The notes below the pieces were generated by a model. The model ran no database searches, was not told where the DNA came from, and saw only the letters and a program-made list of their open reading frames with translations. This document shows positions 60,964 to 64,000 of a DNA stretch of 64,000 nucleotides, one piece after another. The position numbers and the translations under genes are program-made. Position 1 is the stretch's first letter, and the number at the start of each line of letters is the position of its first letter. Source of the stretch: Maribacter_C sp947494565 (lineage in GTDB: Bacteria; Bacteroidota; Bacteroidia; Flavobacteriales; Flavobacteriaceae); NCBI RefSeq assembly GCF_047345415.1, contig NZ_JBLFEP010000003.1, positions 1 through 64,000 of the forward strand, written 5' to 3'.

Positions 60964-63138
60964 TCAACCATTTAAAACTTCTAAAACGCGCTCCGGGGTG
61001 AAAGGCAGGTGGCGTAATTTTTTACCGGTCAATTTCAAAAAGGCGTTGGCAATCGCACCGGCTACCATGGGCGTTGCGGTTTCACCGACACCCTCAGGAA
61101 TTTCGCTTGAAGTTATAAGCGCAGTTTCAATACTGTCCGGAACATCCTCCATGCGCAACAAAGGATAGTTATGGAAATTCGACTGCTGAACTTCCCCATT
61201 TTTAATAGTAATTCTTTCGTTGAGCACACTGCTCATGCCCATAATGATGCCACCCTCCATTTGGGCCTTCACGTTATCGGGTTGCACGATGACACCGGCA
61301 TCCAAGGCAATCCAAAAATGATGGACCTTGATTTTCCCTGTAGCTGTGTCCACGGATATTTCACATACTCCAGTGCCTAAAGAGCCGTGTTCTACGAAAG
61401 CCATTCCCTTGGCGCGATCTTGGGCTATGGAACCGTTCCAATCGGATAGTTCAACTACTTTTTCCAGGGTAGCCAATGCCCTTGGGGAGTTCGCCATTAA
61501 AGTTCTTCGTAGGGCAACAGGATCCATGCCCTGATCCATGGCGACCTCGTCGAGCATGCATTCGATAGCGAATTTATTTGGACCATGACCTACGGAACGC
61601 CAATGTTTCAGTCGAACACCATGAGAGGTTTCGCGCCATTCGGCGAATTGATTGGGAATCGCATAATAGTCATTGTGCACGCCGCTGGCTACCAAATTCC
61701 CGCCATCACCGACCACCATATGAGAGAATCCATCAAGCTGTCCTTTGGCATCTAGGTATACGTTTAACCGCTGTAGCGAAATGGGCCGAAACGCGCCATG
61801 GGTAACATCGTCTTCCCGCGTCCAGATCAGTTTTACAGGTCGTGGTGCCATTTCCTTGGCCAGCACGGCACACTCTTCCACAAAATCGTTCATGCTTCTT
61901 CTTCCAAAGCCACCCCCAAGATAGTGTAGATGGACCGTTACTTTTTCAGGGGAAATCCCTAAGATATCCGGGACACCTAGTTTGGTATCAAACCCTTGTT
62001 GGCTTCCTACCCAAACAGCTGCACTTTCCAAATCTTCCGCGACTTGAATAACAGCATTCAGGGGTTCCAATTGGGCGTGGTATATATAATCATTTTTAAA
62101 GTCGGAAGTAAAGGTTTTTGATGCCTTTCGCATCGCATTACCAATGTCACCTTTTTCGACAACCACTTTACCCGTTTCCTGTTGGGCAGCGATTTTATCG
62201 TAGGCCTCATATACCTCCTGTGAATTGAATCCGGAAGCATCTGACGCGCTCCAGTCTATTTTTAAAAGACTTTTCGCTGCTAATGCATGTTCCAAGGTAT
62301 TGGCGACAATGCCTATGGCGTACGCATAGGGAATCGTTTTTAGTACTCCGTCTTGGGCCAAAATTTCCGCCTCGTTCAATAGGGTGGGCTTGGCTCCATG
62401 CCGTTTTCCTCTTTCTAGTACCCCATACACCATATCCGGCAAACGGATATCTATGGCAAATTGCGCCTTGCCATTTACTTTGGAAGGGATTTCAGTTCTT
62501 TGGATATCAGTACCTACAAGACGAAAGTCTTTAGGGTGTTTGAGTTGCTCAAAGGTGAAATCCGGAAGCTCTTCCGTTAGAACTAAAAAAGGAACGAGCG
62601 CTCCATAACGGATTTCTTTTTTTATTTTTTTATGAAAGACGGTGCTCGCCTTTGTGGTCAGTTCGGAAATAGGAACTCCCCAATGTTTCGCAGCGGAATT
62701 CAACATGACATAACGCGCCTGTGCACCGGCTTTTCTCATGGTATGGTAGTAGCTGTTCGTGGTCCTACTTCCCACGGTGAACATGAGTTTACTGTCCGGA
62801 GCCCAACCTTTACCACCGTATATTTCGGCTACCTGTGGTGAAAATTCGACCTTGACTTTTGACCAATCCGCATCCATTTCCTCCGCAAAAAGTAGAGGTA
62901 ACGAAGTCATGGAACCCTGGCCCATTTCCGCTGCCGGATTGTAAATGGTAATCTCGCCATCTTCGTTCAAGTGTACCCAAGCGGTAAGCTGATGCTGTTT
63001 CAATTGGTTGCGCATAGCCTTGACGTCTTTGCAAGAAATCAATTGCGGTAAAATTCCGGATACTCCTATGAAAAGGGCCACTCCGCTAGATGATTTCAAA
63101 AACTCGCGACGGTTGACAACTTTGGCTGTTTTAGGCAT
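60964..63138 (-). CDS. Xanthine dehydrogenase-family molybdenum subunit (IorB-like), Tat-exported
   Basis: This 724-aa molybdopterin-binding subunit has a twin-arginine signal (NRREFLKSSSGVALF). Family blocks include AAEMGQGSMTSLPLLFAEE, LGGGFGRRSMNDFVEE, GHGPNKFAIECML and the C-terminal IPEGVGETATPMVAGAIANAF with the active-site glutamate. It resembles isoquinoline 1-oxidoreductase or aldehyde-oxidising hydroxylases that work in the periplasm. The 2Fe-2S partner gene precedes it by 19 bases on the same strand. No FAD subunit is visible, so electrons likely pass to a cytochrome. The substrate is unknown. Confidence 0.92.
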   Translation of the reverse strand: MPKTAKVVNRREFLKSSSGVALFIGVSGILPQLISCKDVKAMRNQLKQHQLTAWVHLNEDGEITIYNPAAEMGQGSMTSLPLLFAEEMDADWSKVKVEFSPQVAEIYGGKGWAPDSKLMFTVGSRTTNSYYHTMRKAGAQARYVMLNSAAKHWGVPISELTTKASTVFHKKIKKEIRYGALVPFLVLTEELPDFTFEQLKHPKDFRLVGTDIQRTEIPSKVNGKAQFAIDIRLPDMVYGVLERGKRHGAKPTLLNEAEILAQDGVLKTIPYAYAIGIVANTLEHALAAKSLLKIDWSASDASGFNSQEVYEAYDKIAAQQETGKVVVEKGDIGNAMRKASKTFTSDFKNDYIYHAQLEPLNAVIQVAEDLESAAVWVGSQQGFDTKLGVPDILGISPEKVTVHLHYLGGGFGRRSMNDFVEECAVLAKEMAPRPVKLIWTREDDVTHGAFRPISLQRLNVYLDAKGQLDGFSHMVVGDGGNLVASGVHNDYYAIPNQFAEWRETSHGVRLKHWRSVGHGPNKFAIECMLDEVAMDQGMDPVALRRTLMANSPRALATLEKVVELSDWNGSIAQDRAKGMAFVEHGSLGTGVCEISVDTATGKIKVHHFWIALDAGVIVQPDNVKAQMEGGIIMGMSSVLNERITIKNGEVQQSNFHNYPLLRMEDVPDSIETALITSSEIPEGVGETATPMVAGAIANAFLKLTGKKLRHLPFTPERVLEVLNG

Positions 63139-63157
63139 GATAGTTTCGTTTTAAGAT

Positions 63158-63628
63158 CTAGGTTAGCGGCTTTTTCGAGGAAGCTAATTCGATGGCATCG
63201 ATAATTCGCAAATAGGTACCGCAACGGCAGAGTACCCCGTTCATATAACTCTTTATTTTTTCCCTTGAAGGTTGCGAGTCTCCGTTCAGAAGCGCCGCGG
63301 CCTGCATGATTTGCCCTGATTGGCAATACCCGCATTGGGGTGCTTGGACCTCGATCCATGCTTTTTGAACCGGATGATCTGCATTTTCGGACAACCCTTC
63401 TATAGTCGTGATCTTTTGTCCATTCCCAAAGTTTTGAACTTGTAGCATGCATGCCTTCACAGGTGTACCGTCTACATGTATGGTACAGGCGCCGCACTGC
63501 GCTATACCACAACCATATTTGGTGCCGGTAAGTCCAAGATGTTCGCGCAGTATCCAAAGCAGGGAAGTGCCTTCGGAAGCTTCAAACGTATGCTGTTCAT
63601 TGTTGATGTTGAGTGAATAGGTTGCCAT
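63158..63628 (-). CDS. 2Fe-2S subunit of the molybdenum hydroxylase (IorA-like)
   Basis: This 156-aa ferredoxin-like subunit carries two 2Fe-2S sites. The first is in YGCGIAQCGACTIHVDGTPVKAC (CxxxxCxxC then C), and the second uses QCGYCQSGQ and VLCRCGTY. It has no signal peptide, so it probably travels with the Tat-exported large subunit. It passes electrons from the molybdenum site to an external acceptor. It is 19 bases upstream of the large-subunit gene and follows a 106-base gap after the VOC-family gene. Confidence 0.93.
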   Translation of the reverse strand: MATYSLNINNEQHTFEASEGTSLLWILREHLGLTGTKYGCGIAQCGACTIHVDGTPVKACMLQVQNFGNGQKITTIEGLSENADHPVQKAWIEVQAPQCGYCQSGQIMQAAALLNGDSQPSREKIKSYMNGVLCRCGTYLRIIDAIELASSKKPLT

Positions 63629-63734
63629 GTCAAAAAGCTATTTCTCCCTAAGATACTCAAAACCAGAGAAAGTAGTATAGTCAAATCCATTCAGCTTGGT
63701 GCAGATTACCACTTAAAAGGGATATCTAATTGAA

Positions 63735-64000
63735 TCACGACTTGATCGGCGTGCAAATCTCAATAAGCAAACCGTTATTATCGCGCAAATAACCGACTTT
63801 TTGCCCCCAAGGTTTTTCGACTAAAGGTTCATATATGGTCGCTCCGGCATTGATCGCCTTTTCAAAATCCGCCTCGATATTTTCCGTGGTAAAGGCCAAT
63901 TCTATTCCAAAGGGCTTCTTGGTCCGTGAGGTTTGCTCGAAGCCTTGCTTAAAATTGGAGTTCCCCAAGGCAAAAGTTGCAAAAGCTATGGTCGTTTCTC
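63735..64000 (-). CDS. VOC-family (glyoxalase-like) protein, 3' part; 5' end outside window
   Basis: The frame is open from the stop at 63735-63737 to the window edge, covering about 88 codons of a vicinal-oxygen-chelate fold protein. Seen are IELAFTTENIEADFEKAINAGATIYEPL, a loop KPWGQKVGYLRDNNGLLIEICTP with the conserved glutamate at its end, and an upstream TIAFATFALGNSNFKQG. The ORF also starts by TTG at 63968, but the frame runs on upstream with no stop, so the true start is outside. Members vary from glyoxalase I to resistance proteins and dioxygenases; function is not readable. Confidence 0.85.
   Translation of the reverse strand, partial: ETTIAFATFALGNSNFKQGFEQTSRTKKPFGIELAFTTENIEADFEKAINAGATIYEPLVEKPWGQKVGYLRDNNGLLIEICTPIKS

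Noticed and set aside
1..64000. Fucosidase, SusC/SusD, GH16/GH86/GH117 and other polysaccharide genes
   Set aside because: I looked for them by motif and found none in the window, so the target polysaccharide is not named. Fucose and galactose are inferred from FucP, the SDR and GalK only.
1..64000. tRNA, rRNA, riboswitch, insertion sequence, prophage and CRISPR features
   Set aside because: No cloverleaf, conserved rRNA stretch, terminal inverted repeats, transposase motif or repeat-spacer array was seen. This reading by eye does not exclude a small RNA.

Overview
The window looks like chromosomal DNA from a marine, polysaccharide-degrading Bacteroidota bacterium, most likely a flavobacterium. 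The reasons are a hybrid two-component system (Reg_prop/Y_Y_Y/kinase/receiver/AraC), many lipoprotein sulfatases, flavobacterial small genes (PadR-PspC-DUF2807, DUF4870, AIM24-like, DUF2461), and OxyR with Dps. I see no rRNA, tRNA, CRISPR array, insertion sequence or phage gene. Both ends cut a gene.

Layout. (1) 1-6916, plus strand: oxidative sugar-acid catabolism, with a KDPG-type aldolase (cut), altronate dehydratase UxaA, tagaturonate reductase UxaB, an L-fuconolactonase-like amidohydrolase, an SDR sugar dehydrogenase, a FucP-type symporter and a RhaM-family mutarotase. (2) 7112-25019, minus strand: an eight-gene train read from 25019 downwards (GH2, hybrid two-component regulator, two sulfatases, Gfo/Idh oxidoreductase, DUF1549/DUF1553 cytochrome-like lipoprotein, DUF1501 protein, beta-propeller protein). 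(3) 25274-30504, plus strand, divergent from it: Gfo/Idh oxidoreductase, a third sulfatase, a lipoprotein formylglycine-generating enzyme and galactokinase. The divergent promoter region carries a perfect 14-bp palindrome. Regions 1-3 read as a utilisation locus for a sulfated galactose/fucose-type polysaccharide. No SusC/SusD pair and no fucosidase lies in the window, so the substrate is not settled.

(4) 30514-35259: an orphan LytTR response regulator, thioredoxin reductase, a small secreted protein, and an overlapping pair (BioF-like PLP enzyme and dipeptide epimerase). (5) 35358-39089, minus strand: an envelope module of DUF4870, PadR, PspC and a DUF2807 beta-helix lipoprotein, with a strong inverted repeat upstream that is a candidate PadR operator. 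(6) 39223-41320: small conserved genes. (7) 41327-46304: exported M81 peptidase-like and TIM-barrel proteins facing a GMC oxidoreductase with its gluconate-2-dehydrogenase-subunit-3-like partner. (8) 46319-50851, minus strand: TIGR04076 protein, NhaC-type antiporter, aldo/keto reductase, DUF885 peptidase-like protein.

(9) 50944-58054: housekeeping, repair and stress genes (Crp/Fnr regulator, NudK, MsrA, S13 D-Ala-D-Ala carboxypeptidase, a 65-aa conserved protein, divergent oxyR-dps, AraC regulator, SDR). (10) 58348-60931, plus strand: a short Crp/Fnr protein, FMN reductase, a membrane protein and a luciferase-like oxidoreductase. (11) 60964-64000, minus strand: a molybdenum hydroxylase with its 2Fe-2S subunit, and a cut VOC-family gene.

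Most genes start at ATG. Where the longest reading frame began at GTG or TTG and an internal ATG fitted the family better, the ATG is used and noted. No gap between genes exceeds 300 bases except 31219-31600, which is described as its own entry.
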